Assembly (NCBI RefSeq): GCF_001279695.1
Contig: NZ_LGDD01000287.1
Span: 17,803-81,802, forward strand
Direction: 5' to 3'
Length of the DNA: 64,000 nt
Source: Streptomyces sp. WM6378
GTDB lineage: Bacteria > Actinomycetota > Actinomycetes > Streptomycetales > Streptomycetaceae
The notes below the pieces were generated by a model that was not told the origin of the DNA, did not search any database, and saw only the letters and a program-made list of their open reading frames with translations. The position numbers and the translations under genes are program-made. Below are positions 44,062 through 54,215 of this stretch, piece by piece (positions within the stretch are counted from its first letter, which is position 1; every line of letters begins with the position of its first letter).

Positions 44062-45636
44062 ATGAACAGTCTCGACTGGGCCGTGCTCATCGGCTACTTC
44101 GGCGTGATGGTCGCGATCGGCATCTGGTCCCACAAGCGGGTCGACAATGTCTCCGACTTCTTCACCGCCGGCGGCAGGATGCCGTGGTGGCTGTCCGGCA
44201 TCTCGCACCACATGTCCGGCTACAGCGCGGTGATGTTCACCGGCTACGCGGGCATCGCCTACCAGTACGGCGTCACGTCCTTCGTGACCTGGTCGTTCCC
44301 CATCGCCGTCGGCATCGGCATCGGCGCGAGGCTCTTCGCGCCCCGGCTCAACCGGCTGCGCTCCAAGCTGCACGTGGCCTCCCCGCTCGAATACCTCAAG
44401 AACCGCTACAACGTCTCGACCCAGCAGGCCCTCGCCTGGTCCGGGCTGCTGCTGAAGATCGTCGACGTGGGCGCCAAGTGGGCCGCGATCGCGACCCTCT
44501 TGTCGGTGTTCACCGGCATCACGATCACGCAGGGCATCTTCATCACGGGCTGCATCACCGCGGTGTACTGCACGGTCGGCGGGCTGTGGGCGGACGCGCT
44601 GACCGAACTGGGCCAGTTCATCATCCAGTTGTTCGCCGGGCTCGCGATGCTGATCGCCGTCATGGGCAAGCTGGACGGCTTCTCCACGCTGTGGACGGTC
44701 TGGGACAAGCTGCCCAGCGGTCACGCGCACGCCACCGCGGGCCCGTACACCGTCACGTTCCTGATGGCGTTCCTGTTCATCAAGACCTTCGAGTACAACG
44801 GCGGCATGTGGAACCAGGCCCAGCGCTACATGGCCACCGACTCGGCGCGCTCGGCGACCCGTTCGGCCCGGCTCTCGGCGATTCTGTGGGCGGTCTGGCC
44901 GACGGTGCTCTTCTTCCCGATGTGGTGCGCGCCGCTCCTGGTCCACGCCAAGAAGCCGGACGGGTCGGACAGTTACGCCCTGATGACCGAGACGCTGCTG
45001 CCGCACGGCATGCTCGGCCTGGTCGTCGTCGGCTTCTTCTCGCACACCATGGCCATGTGCTCCTCGGACGCCAACGCCATCTCGGCCGTCTTCACCCGGG
45101 ACGTCATGCCCGTCCTGTCGAAGTCGGCCCGCGCCTGGAACTCGCGCGCGGGGCTCGTCGCCGCGCGCCTGTCGACGCTGGTCTTCCTCGGCCTGTCGAT
45201 GACGGTCGCGACGCAGGTCAATTCACCCGCGTTCAAGGACATCATCACCGTCGTGATCAAGTGGGTGGCCGGGCTCATGGGCCCGATCGCGATCCCGTTC
45301 ATGCTGGGCATGCTCAAGACCTTCCGCCAGTCAGGCCCCACGGCCGCGCTCACCAGCTGGGCGGCCGGGCTGCTCGCGTTCTTCTTCGTGAACTACGACC
45401 TGGACGGGTCGCAGAAGACCGGGGTGGCGCTGCAGTGGCAGGTGTCGGTGCCGCTGGCGATCTCGCTCGTCCTGTACATCGTGATCGGCCTGCTCAGGCC
45501 GGAGGACACCCCGGAGCGGGACGCGCTGCTCGCCCGCATCAACTCCGATGACGACGGCCCGGGTTCAAAGTCCGCCGCGGCGTCCGTGCCGGCTCAGCCG
45601 GAGGCCGGCGACGCGAAGGTGACGACGGCCGACTGA
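44062..45636 (+). CDS. Sodium:solute symporter (SSS family)
   Basis: 524 residues from ATG 44062, preceded by GGAGGGGGC (a start at 44026 lacks a site). About 13 membrane helices. SSS signatures: DFFTAGGRMPWWLSGIS in helix 1-2, SGYSAVMFTGYAGIAYQYG, and GGLWADALTELGQF, the conserved core G-G-x-x-A-v-x-x-T-D-x-x-Q-x. It imports a small organic substrate with Na+; sugars or organic acids cannot be told apart. Stands as a single gene. Confidence 0.9.
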   Translation: MNSLDWAVLIGYFGVMVAIGIWSHKRVDNVSDFFTAGGRMPWWLSGISHHMSGYSAVMFTGYAGIAYQYGVTSFVTWSFPIAVGIGIGARLFAPRLNRLRSKLHVASPLEYLKNRYNVSTQQALAWSGLLLKIVDVGAKWAAIATLLSVFTGITITQGIFITGCITAVYCTVGGLWADALTELGQFIIQLFAGLAMLIAVMGKLDGFSTLWTVWDKLPSGHAHATAGPYTVTFLMAFLFIKTFEYNGGMWNQAQRYMATDSARSATRSARLSAILWAVWPTVLFFPMWCAPLLVHAKKPDGSDSYALMTETLLPHGMLGLVVVGFFSHTMAMCSSDANAISAVFTRDVMPVLSKSARAWNSRAGLVAARLSTLVFLGLSMTVATQVNSPAFKDIITVVIKWVAGLMGPIAIPFMLGMLKTFRQSGPTAALTSWAAGLLAFFFVNYDLDGSQKTGVALQWQVSVPLAISLVLYIVIGLLRPEDTPERDALLARINSDDDGPGSKSAAASVPAQPEAGDAKVTTAD

Positions 45637-45707
45637 CCTTCGACGGTACGGGTGTGACGGCCCGCCCTGGGCTCCCCGCCGGGCGCGGGCCAACGCGTCG
45701 CCGGGGT

Positions 45708-46112
45708 TCAGCCGACGATCCCCGGCTCGCGCCGGGCGTCGCCGCCGTTGGCGGGATAGGCGTCGTCGCGGTGCGGGCCCCAGCGCTCGTAACGGAGGAG
45801 CTTCGACTCGTCGTTCTGCGGCGGGCAGTGCTGGCCGTCGTCCTCGTTCTCGTCCATCACCATGTCGTCGACGGCCTGTTGGGCGTCCCGGGCGTCGTAC
45901 GGCGGGAGGTCGCCCTCGCGGGCCGAGGGGGCGGTGAACGCGGGCTCCTCCTCGGACTGGACGTACTGCTGGTGGCCTGCGTCGTCGGCCGGGGCCGCGA
46001 TCGAGGTGCCCGCGCCGCTGCCGAGCAGCACGAGGGCGACCAGCGGGGCCGTGAACCAGCGTGCCGACAGGCCGCGGGAGTACGCGGTGCGGGCCTTGGG
46101 GATGGGGGTCAT
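45708..46112 (-). CDS. Small secreted protein, unknown
   Basis: 134 residues with a signal peptide (WFTAPLVALVLLGSGAGTSIAA, possible cleavage after A-A-P-A) and an acidic, repeat-free mature part rich in Asp/Glu. No family recognised. No cysteine pair except the one Cys in GQHCPPQ. Confidence 0.6.
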   Translation of the reverse strand: MTPIPKARTAYSRGLSARWFTAPLVALVLLGSGAGTSIAAPADDAGHQQYVQSEEEPAFTAPSAREGDLPPYDARDAQQAVDDMVMDENEDDGQHCPPQNDESKLLRYERWGPHRDDAYPANGGDARREPGIVG

Positions 46113-46194
46113 GACGACGACCCTGGCGAACTCACGCGTGCGCGCGCGAAGGACACGCGGTTCTGGAGCCCGTCATCCGCCCGCACGAGTGGTT

Positions 46195-47319
46195 TCAGCC
46201 CCTCGGATAGCGCAGCAGCCAACCCGCCGTGTTGACGGCGGGACCGTGCAGCGCGGGGCCCTGGGTCATCTCCATCGCGAAGTCGTCGGCGAGTTCGAGC
46301 AGCGTGGATCTTCCTTCGAGCTGGGCGAGCCAGGCGGGCGGCAGCGCGGTCTCGCCGTGCATCGCGCCGAGCAGGCTGCCGCAGACGGTGCCGGTGGCGT
46401 CCGAGGGCCCGTCGTGGTTGACCGAGAGCAGCAGGCCGTGCCGGATGTCCTCGCCGACCAGCGCGCAGTACACGCCGATCGCCAGCGCCTCGGGGGCGGT
46501 GTGCCCGGTGCCGAGCGTGGCGACCAGGCTCGGGCTCGGCATGCCCTGCCGTACCGCGCCGAGCGCGTGCTTGAGCGCCTCGGTGACCGGCTGGTGCCCG
46601 GGGCGCACGGCGAGCTGCGCGAGGGCCCGCTGGACGGCGCCGTCCATGGACTCGCCCCGGGCCAGGCCGTGCACGACGACGGCGAGCGCGCCAGCCGACA
46701 GGTAGGCCGCCGGGTCGCCGTGGGTCTGCGCCGCGCACTCCACGGCGAGCTGGAGCACCAACTGCGGCTCCCAGCCGACCAGGAGGCCGAAGGGCGCGGA
46801 CCGGGTGAGCGCGGCCGGGTCGTCGGCGCCCGGGTTCTTGGGCTGTTCCAGGGTGCCCATGACGTCGTCGCCGAGCCCTACGAGGCAGGCCTTGGCGGGG
46901 TCGCGGCGGGCGTAGAGCCACTCCTCGCGGGCCAGCCAGCCGTTGTCCTCGCGGCGCTCGTCGGGCCCCCAGTCGCGCTGCGTCGCGGCCCACCGCAGAT
47001 GCGCCCGGTGCACATCGGTGGGCGGGTGCCAGGCGCCGGTGTCGCGGCGCACCTGGGCGCGTATGAGCCCGTCGACGGTGAACAGGGTGAGCTGGGTGGC
47101 CGCGCTCACCGCGCCCGCGCGGCCGTACGCGGGGACGAGGTCGCCGAGCGCGTCCGTGCCGTGCCGTTCGCGGATCTCTGCCAGGGCGAGCCCCGCGACG
47201 CCCGCGCCGAGCGTGTCCCCGATGGCCCCGCCGAGCAGACAACCCCGTACCCGGCTACGGAAGTCCTGCTGTTCGGCCCGGCCCCAGACGGGTGCGGTGG
47301 CTCCGGCTGCTGCGCTCAT
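46195..47319 (-). CDS. ADP-ribosylglycohydrolase family protein
   Basis: 374 residues. RVRGCLLGGAIGDTLGAGV is the N-terminal Mg-site helix of the family; LLSVNHDGPSDATGTVCGSL is the second Mg-binding region (usually N-H-x-G-D-S-D-x-T-G). Members remove ADP-ribose from proteins or DNA, or hydrolyse related compounds. ATG 47319. Slight deviation P-S-D for D-S-D at the second site could weaken metal binding. Confidence 0.88.
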   Translation of the reverse strand: MSAAAGATAPVWGRAEQQDFRSRVRGCLLGGAIGDTLGAGVAGLALAEIRERHGTDALGDLVPAYGRAGAVSAATQLTLFTVDGLIRAQVRRDTGAWHPPTDVHRAHLRWAATQRDWGPDERREDNGWLAREEWLYARRDPAKACLVGLGDDVMGTLEQPKNPGADDPAALTRSAPFGLLVGWEPQLVLQLAVECAAQTHGDPAAYLSAGALAVVVHGLARGESMDGAVQRALAQLAVRPGHQPVTEALKHALGAVRQGMPSPSLVATLGTGHTAPEALAIGVYCALVGEDIRHGLLLSVNHDGPSDATGTVCGSLLGAMHGETALPPAWLAQLEGRSTLLELADDFAMEMTQGPALHGPAVNTAGWLLRYPRG

Positions 47320-47389
47320 GCGGCAGCACGGTACCTGAACGGATGCGCCCGTTTAAGAGGGCAAATTGACCGACCCTGCGTGAATCCCC

Positions 47390-49870
47390 TTACGGTCTGG
47401 GCGTGGGCCCCGGCTCCGGCGGGACGCCCGGGTACGCCGGGTCGCCCTCGTCCGCCGGGAGCGGGCCGCGCGGGATGCCCTGGGCCGTGCCGGCCTGCGC
47501 CGCCCGCGCGAGGTCCGCCAGGGCCGCCTCCTCGCGGCCCTGAGCCCGGTGCAGCCTGGCCCGCTGCTGGTACGCCCACACGTAGCCCGGCACCAGCGCG
47601 ACGGCCCGGTCCAGGTCGGCCAGCGCCTCGGTGGTGCGCCCCAGTTCCGCGAGGGCCACCGCCCTGCTGCCCAGCGCCCACGCGTACCCGGGGTCGAGGG
47701 CGAGGGCCCGCCCGTACGCCGCGACGGCCTCCTCGTAGCGCCCCGCGAACCGGTACACGTCGCCGCGCTCGCCGAGCACCCACGCCCACGACGGCGACAG
47801 CCGCTCGGCGTGGTCGAGGTCGGCGAGCGCGTCCTCGGTGTCGCCGAGCAGGCCCCGCACATGGGCCCGGCGCACCAGCGCCCAGCCGTAGTCGGGGTCG
47901 ATGAGCAGCGCCCGGTCGAAGTCCTCCAACGCCGCGGCAGCACAGCCGAGTTGGGCCTTCGCCTGGCCCCGGCTGCCCAGGATGAGCGCGTCGCCGGGGT
48001 CGAGCGCGAGGGCCCGGCCGAGTTCGGCGACGGCCTCGTCGTAGCGGCCCGCACGCCGGTGGGTCTCGCCGCGCTCGCGGGGTGCGCGCGGGCGGCCCGG
48101 CTCCAGCTCTTCGAGCCGGTCGAGATCGGCGAGGGCGGCCGCGTGGTCGCCGACGGCCCGGTGGGCGACGGCCCGCCCGTGGTAGGCGTCCGCGCTGGAG
48201 GCGTCCAGGGTGAGCGCCCGGCGGTAGTCCGCGAGGGACTCCTCGTACGCCTCGGTCCTGAAGTAGCCCCAGGCGCGGGCGATGTGCACGGCGACCCGGT
48301 CCTCGTCGGTGAGTTCGGGGCGGGCGAGCATCATGCCGAGGACGTCGATGCCGTGGCGCCGCTCGGCCTCCAGCGCCGCGAGGCAGGCGGCGCCCCACTT
48401 GCGCAGCGGTTCGCGGTTGGCGTCCTCGCCGGCCTCGGCGATCACCCGCGCCCAGCGCCGGGCGGTGACCGTGCCCTGGCGGCAGGCCTCGATGCCGTCG
48501 CGCAGCACGTCCCCGAACGCGCCGGCGGGGTCGGCGCACAGCCGGTGGTAGAGCTCTTCGAGGCGCGGCTCGCGCCAGGTCTCGTCGCGCCAGCGCCCGT
48601 CGCCGGCCGCGGCCCGCTCCTGGGCGTACCAGGCGGCGAGCCGCTCGTGCCCGGCCCGCCAGCGCTGCGGCGAGGCGGTGCGCTGGAGGCGCTGCATGGG
48701 GGCGCGGACGACGTCGTGGTACTTGATGCGGCCGCCCTGGTCCCGTACGAACGGGAGCGAGCGCAGCCAGTCGAAGAGCCCGGCCGCGTCCCCGCTGACG
48801 GCCGCGCGGAACACGTCCTCGTCGAGCCGGCGCGGCAGCGCGCCTTCGAGGGCGGCGGACCTGCGCACCGGGTCGGGCTCCCACTTCAGGAACCGTTCCA
48901 CCGCCGTCGCACTGGGGTCGCCGATGTCGCCCGGCGTCGCGGGCCGGCTCCCGGCGAGGGTACTGACGAGCACGGGCAGCCGCCCGGAGAGCCGCAGCAC
49001 GTCACGTACGACTTCCTCGTCCAGCACCCCTTTGCTGGCGAGGAGTTGGCGGGCCTCCTCCTCCGTGAAGGGGTCGAGCGGCAGATCGGCGACGTAGTCC
49101 GCGGCGGCGGGCCAGCGCAGGGGGTCGGGCCGGCCCTGGCCGGACAGGGTGAGCACCGCGTTGGCGGGCAGCCCGCCGTACCGGTCGGTGGTGACCAGAT
49201 CGCGCAGCCAGCCGTCCAGAAACGCCCCGGTCCGTTCATACGTATCGAAGAAAAGGACCACCCAAGGCACGTGGGCGGCCACCCGGCCCAGCTCCTCGAC
49301 GAAGACGGGGGTGAGCACGCGCAGCGGGTCGAGGACGAGCTGCACGTCCTCCTGCCGCCCGAGCCGGGCGCTGAGAGCGGCCCTCAACCGCTCGGCGCCT
49401 TCCGCCAGTTGAACCGGGTCGACGGTGGAGGCGAGCACCCCGACCCCGGGCACGAGGCCCACCCCGGCGAGCCCCGCCTGGGCCGCGACGACCGCCCCCG
49501 CCGAGGGCCCCGAGCCGGCCCCGGCCGCCTCGGCCTCGTAGCGGCGCTGGCGGTAGGTGGCCAGGATCTTGTCGAGCGCCTTGAGCGGCCACCCCTGCCG
49601 GGCGAACCGCACACTGATCGCCCCAAGGGCCTCCGGCACACTGTCGACGCCCTCGTCGGTGTAGGCGGTCAGCGCCCCGCGCTCCAGGGCGGCCTGCTCC
49701 AACTCCCGTACGAGAAAGGTCTTCCCGACCCCGGCGTTGCCGTGCACGCGGAACACGAACCGGTGCCGCTCGTCGTCGACGGGAACGTCGAAGTTCCGCT
49801 GGAATTCGGCGAGTTCATCCCGCCTCCCCACGAACCCGGCGCGTTTGCGGCGCCGGATGAGCTCCTGCAT
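47390..49870 (-). CDS. AAA+/STAND ATPase with tetratricopeptide repeats
   Basis: About 826 residues from ATG 49870; the frame also allows GTG/TTG starts up to 49903 with overlapping G-rich sites, so the exact start is uncertain. After LIRRRKRAGFVGRRDEL the ATPase domain shows Walker A GNAGVGKT, Walker B VLFFDTYE and later sensor/winged-helix segments. The C-terminal third carries at least eight TPR units (A-L-A-L-D-P-G-Y-A-W-A-L-G-S-R type). This is a STAND-type switch protein; function unknown. Its start lies just after the stop of the TetR gene. Confidence 0.85.
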   Translation of the reverse strand: MQELIRRRKRAGFVGRRDELAEFQRNFDVPVDDERHRFVFRVHGNAGVGKTFLVRELEQAALERGALTAYTDEGVDSVPEALGAISVRFARQGWPLKALDKILATYRQRRYEAEAAGAGSGPSAGAVVAAQAGLAGVGLVPGVGVLASTVDPVQLAEGAERLRAALSARLGRQEDVQLVLDPLRVLTPVFVEELGRVAAHVPWVVLFFDTYERTGAFLDGWLRDLVTTDRYGGLPANAVLTLSGQGRPDPLRWPAAADYVADLPLDPFTEEEARQLLASKGVLDEEVVRDVLRLSGRLPVLVSTLAGSRPATPGDIGDPSATAVERFLKWEPDPVRRSAALEGALPRRLDEDVFRAAVSGDAAGLFDWLRSLPFVRDQGGRIKYHDVVRAPMQRLQRTASPQRWRAGHERLAAWYAQERAAAGDGRWRDETWREPRLEELYHRLCADPAGAFGDVLRDGIEACRQGTVTARRWARVIAEAGEDANREPLRKWGAACLAALEAERRHGIDVLGMMLARPELTDEDRVAVHIARAWGYFRTEAYEESLADYRRALTLDASSADAYHGRAVAHRAVGDHAAALADLDRLEELEPGRPRAPRERGETHRRAGRYDEAVAELGRALALDPGDALILGSRGQAKAQLGCAAAALEDFDRALLIDPDYGWALVRRAHVRGLLGDTEDALADLDHAERLSPSWAWVLGERGDVYRFAGRYEEAVAAYGRALALDPGYAWALGSRAVALAELGRTTEALADLDRAVALVPGYVWAYQQRARLHRAQGREEAALADLARAAQAGTAQGIPRGPLPADEGDPAYPGVPPEPGPTPRP

Positions 49871-49909
49871 CGAAGGCTGCACGCCTCCCACCACTCCCCC
49901 CAACCCCCG

Positions 49910-50530
49910 TCAGCCAAGACCGAGATACTCCCCGGGGTCGACCATATCGGGCAGCGCCAGAGCGCCGTGGGGCCGCAGCCCGTGGAGATAGACGGCGACA
50001 TGCCGCGCGGCGAGGGCGCCCGCCGCCTCGCGGGGCAGATGCGGCATGGGCCGGCAGGCCATCGCCGCCGCCCCGACCAGGTCGAACGCCGTGATGTCGG
50101 CCCGTAGCACCCCTTCGTCCCGCCCCTCGGCGAGCACCTCCTCCAACGCGCCCAGAATCGCCCGCTGAAGCTTCCGTACGCGGGGGTCGCGCACGACGGG
50201 CCCCCCGACGAGCGGCATGACGAGCCGGTCCCGCTGCTCGACAACGCGCCGGAACACCTCACCGAGCACCGCCACCGCACCACCCCCACCGGCACGAGCC
50301 GCCTCGACGACAGCGAGGACCGTCTCGAAGCCCTCCAGGGCGACGTCCGTGATGAGCGCGTCCCGGTCGGGGAAGCGCCGATAGAGCGTCCCGATGCCGA
50401 CCCCGGCCCGCCGGGCGATGTCGTCGAGGGCGACGGCCGTGCCCTGCTCACGGAACAGCTCCCGGGCCGCGGCCAGGATCTTCTCCCGGTTCCGCCGGGC
50501 ATCGGCACGCAGTCCTGTCATGCGGAACAT
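49910..50530 (-). CDS. TetR/AcrR-family repressor
   Basis: 206 residues (an ATG at 50521 is an equal alternative). HTH: NREKILAAARELFREQGTAV, then DDIARRAGVGIGTLYRRFPD. The helical C-terminal domain binds an unknown ligand. It is divergent from a cupin gene, with a candidate palindromic operator between them; it probably represses itself and the cupin gene. Confidence 0.93.
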   Translation of the reverse strand: MFRMTGLRADARRNREKILAAARELFREQGTAVALDDIARRAGVGIGTLYRRFPDRDALITDVALEGFETVLAVVEAARAGGGGAVAVLGEVFRRVVEQRDRLVMPLVGGPVVRDPRVRKLQRAILGALEEVLAEGRDEGVLRADITAFDLVGAAAMACRPMPHLPREAAGALAARHVAVYLHGLRPHGALALPDMVDPGEYLGLG

Positions 50531-50550
50531 GCTAGGCGTCGCGAATTAAC

Positions 50551-50566
50551 TGGAGCTTTTCCTCCA
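50551..50566. promoter_or_regulatory. Operator candidate TGGAG-CTTTTC-CTCCA
   Basis: An inverted repeat of 5 bp arms with a 6-nt spacer lies 21-36 nt upstream of the TetR start and 67-82 nt upstream of the cupin start, in the AT-rich part of the divergent promoter. Confidence 0.5.
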
Positions 50567-50632
50567 CATAGCGCGTACGGTGGTGGAACCACCGACCACG
50601 GCACACCCGCCGCGGCACAGAAAGGCACGGCC

Positions 50633-51130
50633 ATGCCCGCTGCATCCGACATGCCCGAGGACCGCTTCTTCGTACTCAAGCCGGGCGAGACCCGCCCCAC
50701 CCGAGTCCCGCTCCCGCCCGGCTTCGGCGTGAAGGTCACCACCACCGACAGCGAGGGCCGCCTGGCCGTCCTGGAGAACCGCCTCGACGTCGACATCCCG
50801 CCCCATGTCCACGAGCTGATGGACGAGTTCGTGTACGTACTGGAGGGCGAGATGGAGATCGACTACAAGGGCACGACGCACCGCCTGACCCCAGGCATGT
50901 CGGCCCTGCTCCCCCACGGCGTCCCCCACGCCATGCGCAACGCCTCCCAGCCCCCGGTCCGCACCCTCCAGATCTCGGCTCCGGGCGGCTGGGACCGCTT
51001 CGTGGAGGACGTGTTCGAAGCGGGCCCGGCGATCCGCACCCCGGAGGGAACGATGGACCTGGAGCAGATCAACGCGCTGGGGGAGAAGTACGGGATGCGG
51101 TATACGCGGGGGACCATGGCGCTGGACTGA
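50633..51130 (+). CDS. Cupin-domain protein
   Basis: 165 residues. The cupin metal motifs are PPHVHELMDEFVYVLEGEME (H, H, E) and PHGVPHAMRN (H). A small single-domain cupin of unknown substrate; a quercetinase- or isomerase-like reaction is possible. Divergent from TetR, a very common streptomycete pair. Confidence 0.88.
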   Translation: MPAASDMPEDRFFVLKPGETRPTRVPLPPGFGVKVTTTDSEGRLAVLENRLDVDIPPHVHELMDEFVYVLEGEMEIDYKGTTHRLTPGMSALLPHGVPHAMRNASQPPVRTLQISAPGGWDRFVEDVFEAGPAIRTPEGTMDLEQINALGEKYGMRYTRGTMALD

Positions 51131-51381
51131 GCCGGGGCCATCAGGCAGAGCCGCTCCAAGCTGAGTCCGAGGTGAGGTCGGGCATGGGGATCAGCGGTCC
51201 GTACGGGCCGTCTGGCTGGGCGCTCACGCTGGCTTCCGGTGCGGGTGTTTCGGTCTCCTCGTACGGTACAGGCGGGGCTTCGGCGGCGCGTGCGAACAGG
51301 GGGCGGGCGCAGAACACCCCGGCCGACTCCGACTGGTCCGACCCGACCGATCGCACCGCCACCTCACTCCCTAAAGCCCCC

Positions 51382-54006
51382 TCAGTCCCCAACCACAGGC
51401 AACAACTCCGGCAGATGCCCGTCCGAAGCATGGGCCGCCCTCACCCGCTCCTGAGGCACCTCCCCGTACAGCGTCGTGCGTGGGCGGGACGGGCGGTTCG
51501 CCGCGTCCGCGATGGCCACCAGGTCCTTGATCGAGCGGTACGAGCCGTAACTGGAGCCCGCCATGCGGGAGATGGTCTCCTCCATCAGGGTGCCGCCCAG
51601 GTCGTTCGCGCCCGAGCGCAACATCTCCGCCGCGCCCTCCTGGCCCAGCTTCACCCAGCTGGTCTGGATGTTGGGGATGTGGGGGTGCAGGAGGAGACGG
51701 GCCATCGCCGTCACCGCCCGGTTGTCGCGGGTCGTCGGGCCCGGGCGGGCGATGCCCGCCAGGTACACCGGGGCGTTCGTGTGGATGAACGGGAGCGTCA
51801 CGAACTCCGTGAAGCCGCCCGTCTGTTGCTGGATGCGGGCCAGCGTGCGGAAGTGGCCCAGCCAGTGGCGGGGCTGGTCCACGTGCCCGTACATCATGGT
51901 CGACGACGACCTGATGCCGAGCTCGTGGGCGGTCGTTACGACCTCGATCCACGTCGCCGTCGGCAGTTTGCCCTTCGTCAGGATCCAGCGGACCTCGTCG
52001 TCCAGGATCTCCGCCGCCGTGCCCGGGATCGAGTCCAGGCCCGCCGCCTTCGCCTCGGTCAGCCACTCGCGGATCGACATGCCGGTGCGGGTCGCCCCGT
52101 TCACGACCTCCATGGGGGAGAACGCGTGGACGTGCATCCCGGGGACGCGCTCCTTCACCGCCTTCGCGATGTCGAAGTAGGCCGTGCCCGGCAGGTCGGG
52201 GTGGATGCCGCCCTGCATGCAGACCTCGACCGCCCCCACGTCCCAGGCCTGTTCGGCCCGGTCCGCGACCTGGGACAGGGACAGCGTGTACGCGTCGGCG
52301 TCCGTGCGGCGCTGCGCGAAGGCGCAGAAGCGGCAGCCGGTGTAGCAGACGTTGGTGAAGTTGATGTTGCGGGTGACGATGTACGTCACGTCGTCGCCCA
52401 CCATGGATTTGCGGACGTCGTCCGCCACCCGGCACAGCGCGTCCAGTGCCTCGCCGTCCGCGTGCAGCAGCGCCAGCGCCTCCGCGTCGGTCAGCTTCGT
52501 CGGGTCGTCGGCGGCCACCGAAAGGGCCTGGCGTACGTCCGCGTCGATGCGGGACGGCACCATGCCCGGGGCCGCCGCCTCGCGCAGGGCCCCCCAGTCG
52601 CCGTACACGGAGTCGAAGTCCTCGCGGCGGTCGCCGGTGCGGCCCTCGGTGTCGATGGTGCGGTGGAGGTCCGTGCGGCCGGACGCCGCGAAGCCCTCGT
52701 CGGGCTCCTGCCACGGCAGGCCGCGCACCTCGGCCGTCTCGTTCGCAAGGCCCGTCTCCGGGTCCGCGAGCGCGCGTACGTGCGGCAGCAGCCGGGGGTC
52801 GAGCCACGGCTCGCCGCGCTGCACGAACTCCGGGTAGATGCACAGGCGCTCGCGGAGGGAGAAGCCGGCTTCCTTCGAGCGATCCGCCAGTTCGTCGATC
52901 TGGGGCCACGGACGCTCGGGATTCACGTGGTCGATGGTGACCGGGGACACCCCGCCCCAGTCGTCGATCCCCGCGCCGATCAGCCGCTCGTACTCCCCCG
53001 CCACCAGGTTCGGCGGCGCCTGAAGACAGGCGGCCGGGCCCATGATGTGCCGGGCGACCGCGACCGTCGCCACCAGGTCGTCGAGCTCGGCGTCCGGCAT
53101 GCCGCGCATCGCCGTGTCCGGCTTGGCGCGGAAGTTCTGGATGATCAGTTCCTGGATGCCGTGGTACGAGCGCGACACGCGGCGCAGCGCGAACAGCGAA
53201 TCCGCGCGCTCCTCGTACGTCTCGCCGATCCCTATCAGCAGCCCGCTGGTGAACGGCACCGACGAGCGCCCCGCGTCCTCCAACACCCGCAGCCGCACGG
53301 CCGGTTCCTTGTCCGGGGAGCCGTAGTGCGGGCCGCCCGGCTCGGACCACAGCCGGGTCGCGGTCGTCTCCAGCATCATGCCCATGGAGGGTGCGACCGG
53401 CTTCAGGCGCTGGAAGTCCGTCCACGAAAGGACGCCCGGGTTGAGGTGCGGGAGCAGGCCCGTCTCCTCCAGGATGCGGATCGCCATGGCGCGCACGTAC
53501 GCGATCGTGTCGTCGTAGCCGTGCGCGTCGAGCCACTCGCGGGCCTCGGGCCAGCGGTCCTCGGGCTTGTCGCCCAGCGTGATCAGGGCTTCCTTGCAGC
53601 CGAGTTCGGCACCCTTGCGCGCGATGTCGAGCACCTCGTCGGGGGACATGAACATGCCGTGCCCGGCCCGGCGCAGCTTGCCCGGCACGGTGACGAAGGT
53701 GCAGTAGTGGCACTTGTCCCGGCAGAGCCGGGTGAGCGGGATGAACACGCTCTTCGAGTACGTGATGATCCCCGGCCGGCCCGCCGCCTCCAGGCCCGCG
53801 TCGCGGACCCGGGCGGCCGAGGCGGTGAGGTCGTCGAGGTCGGCGCCGCGGGCCTGGAGCAGCACGGCCGCCTCGGCGACGTCGAGCGCGACGCCGTCCC
53901 TGGCGCGTTTCAGCGCGCGCCGCATCGAGTTGGCGGTCGGTGCGGCGGACTGCGGTGAGGCAGGGCCCGGTCCTTCTGCCTGCGGGGGCTGCGTGCTGGA
54001 AGTCAT
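51382..54006 (-). CDS. fbiC: 7,8-didemethyl-8-hydroxy-5-deazariboflavin (FO) synthase, fused CofG-CofH
   Basis: 874 residues with two radical SAM domains. The N-terminal CofG part has the cluster motif [10 protein letters not shown] (about residue 95) and the C-terminal CofH part has [10 protein letters not shown] (about residue 555). Together they build the FO chromophore of coenzyme F420 from 5-amino-6-ribitylamino-uracil and tyrosine. The fused form is the actinobacterial FbiC. ATG 54006. An LLM-type F420-dependent oxidoreductase lies 2 kb downstream on the same strand. Confidence 0.97.
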   Translation of the reverse strand: MTSSTQPPQAEGPGPASPQSAAPTANSMRRALKRARDGVALDVAEAAVLLQARGADLDDLTASAARVRDAGLEAAGRPGIITYSKSVFIPLTRLCRDKCHYCTFVTVPGKLRRAGHGMFMSPDEVLDIARKGAELGCKEALITLGDKPEDRWPEAREWLDAHGYDDTIAYVRAMAIRILEETGLLPHLNPGVLSWTDFQRLKPVAPSMGMMLETTATRLWSEPGGPHYGSPDKEPAVRLRVLEDAGRSSVPFTSGLLIGIGETYEERADSLFALRRVSRSYHGIQELIIQNFRAKPDTAMRGMPDAELDDLVATVAVARHIMGPAACLQAPPNLVAGEYERLIGAGIDDWGGVSPVTIDHVNPERPWPQIDELADRSKEAGFSLRERLCIYPEFVQRGEPWLDPRLLPHVRALADPETGLANETAEVRGLPWQEPDEGFAASGRTDLHRTIDTEGRTGDRREDFDSVYGDWGALREAAAPGMVPSRIDADVRQALSVAADDPTKLTDAEALALLHADGEALDALCRVADDVRKSMVGDDVTYIVTRNINFTNVCYTGCRFCAFAQRRTDADAYTLSLSQVADRAEQAWDVGAVEVCMQGGIHPDLPGTAYFDIAKAVKERVPGMHVHAFSPMEVVNGATRTGMSIREWLTEAKAAGLDSIPGTAAEILDDEVRWILTKGKLPTATWIEVVTTAHELGIRSSSTMMYGHVDQPRHWLGHFRTLARIQQQTGGFTEFVTLPFIHTNAPVYLAGIARPGPTTRDNRAVTAMARLLLHPHIPNIQTSWVKLGQEGAAEMLRSGANDLGGTLMEETISRMAGSSYGSYRSIKDLVAIADAANRPSRPRTTLYGEVPQERVRAAHASDGHLPELLPVVGD

Positions 54007-54215
54007 CCACCGAGCATACGAGCGTGCGCTCGCCCGGGGACCGTGGGCATCGTCACCAGCCCCATGGGATCAAGCCGCCGTACATTTCCGGCCGTTCTGC
54101 GCGAAAGCACATCGCTACACAGCGCGTCCGAGTCGATACTGGGGGTCGCTCCGGGCCCGAGCGGTGACACCCGTGCACGTTCCGTACAAGTTCGACGAAC
54201 TGGGATGGGACCGAC

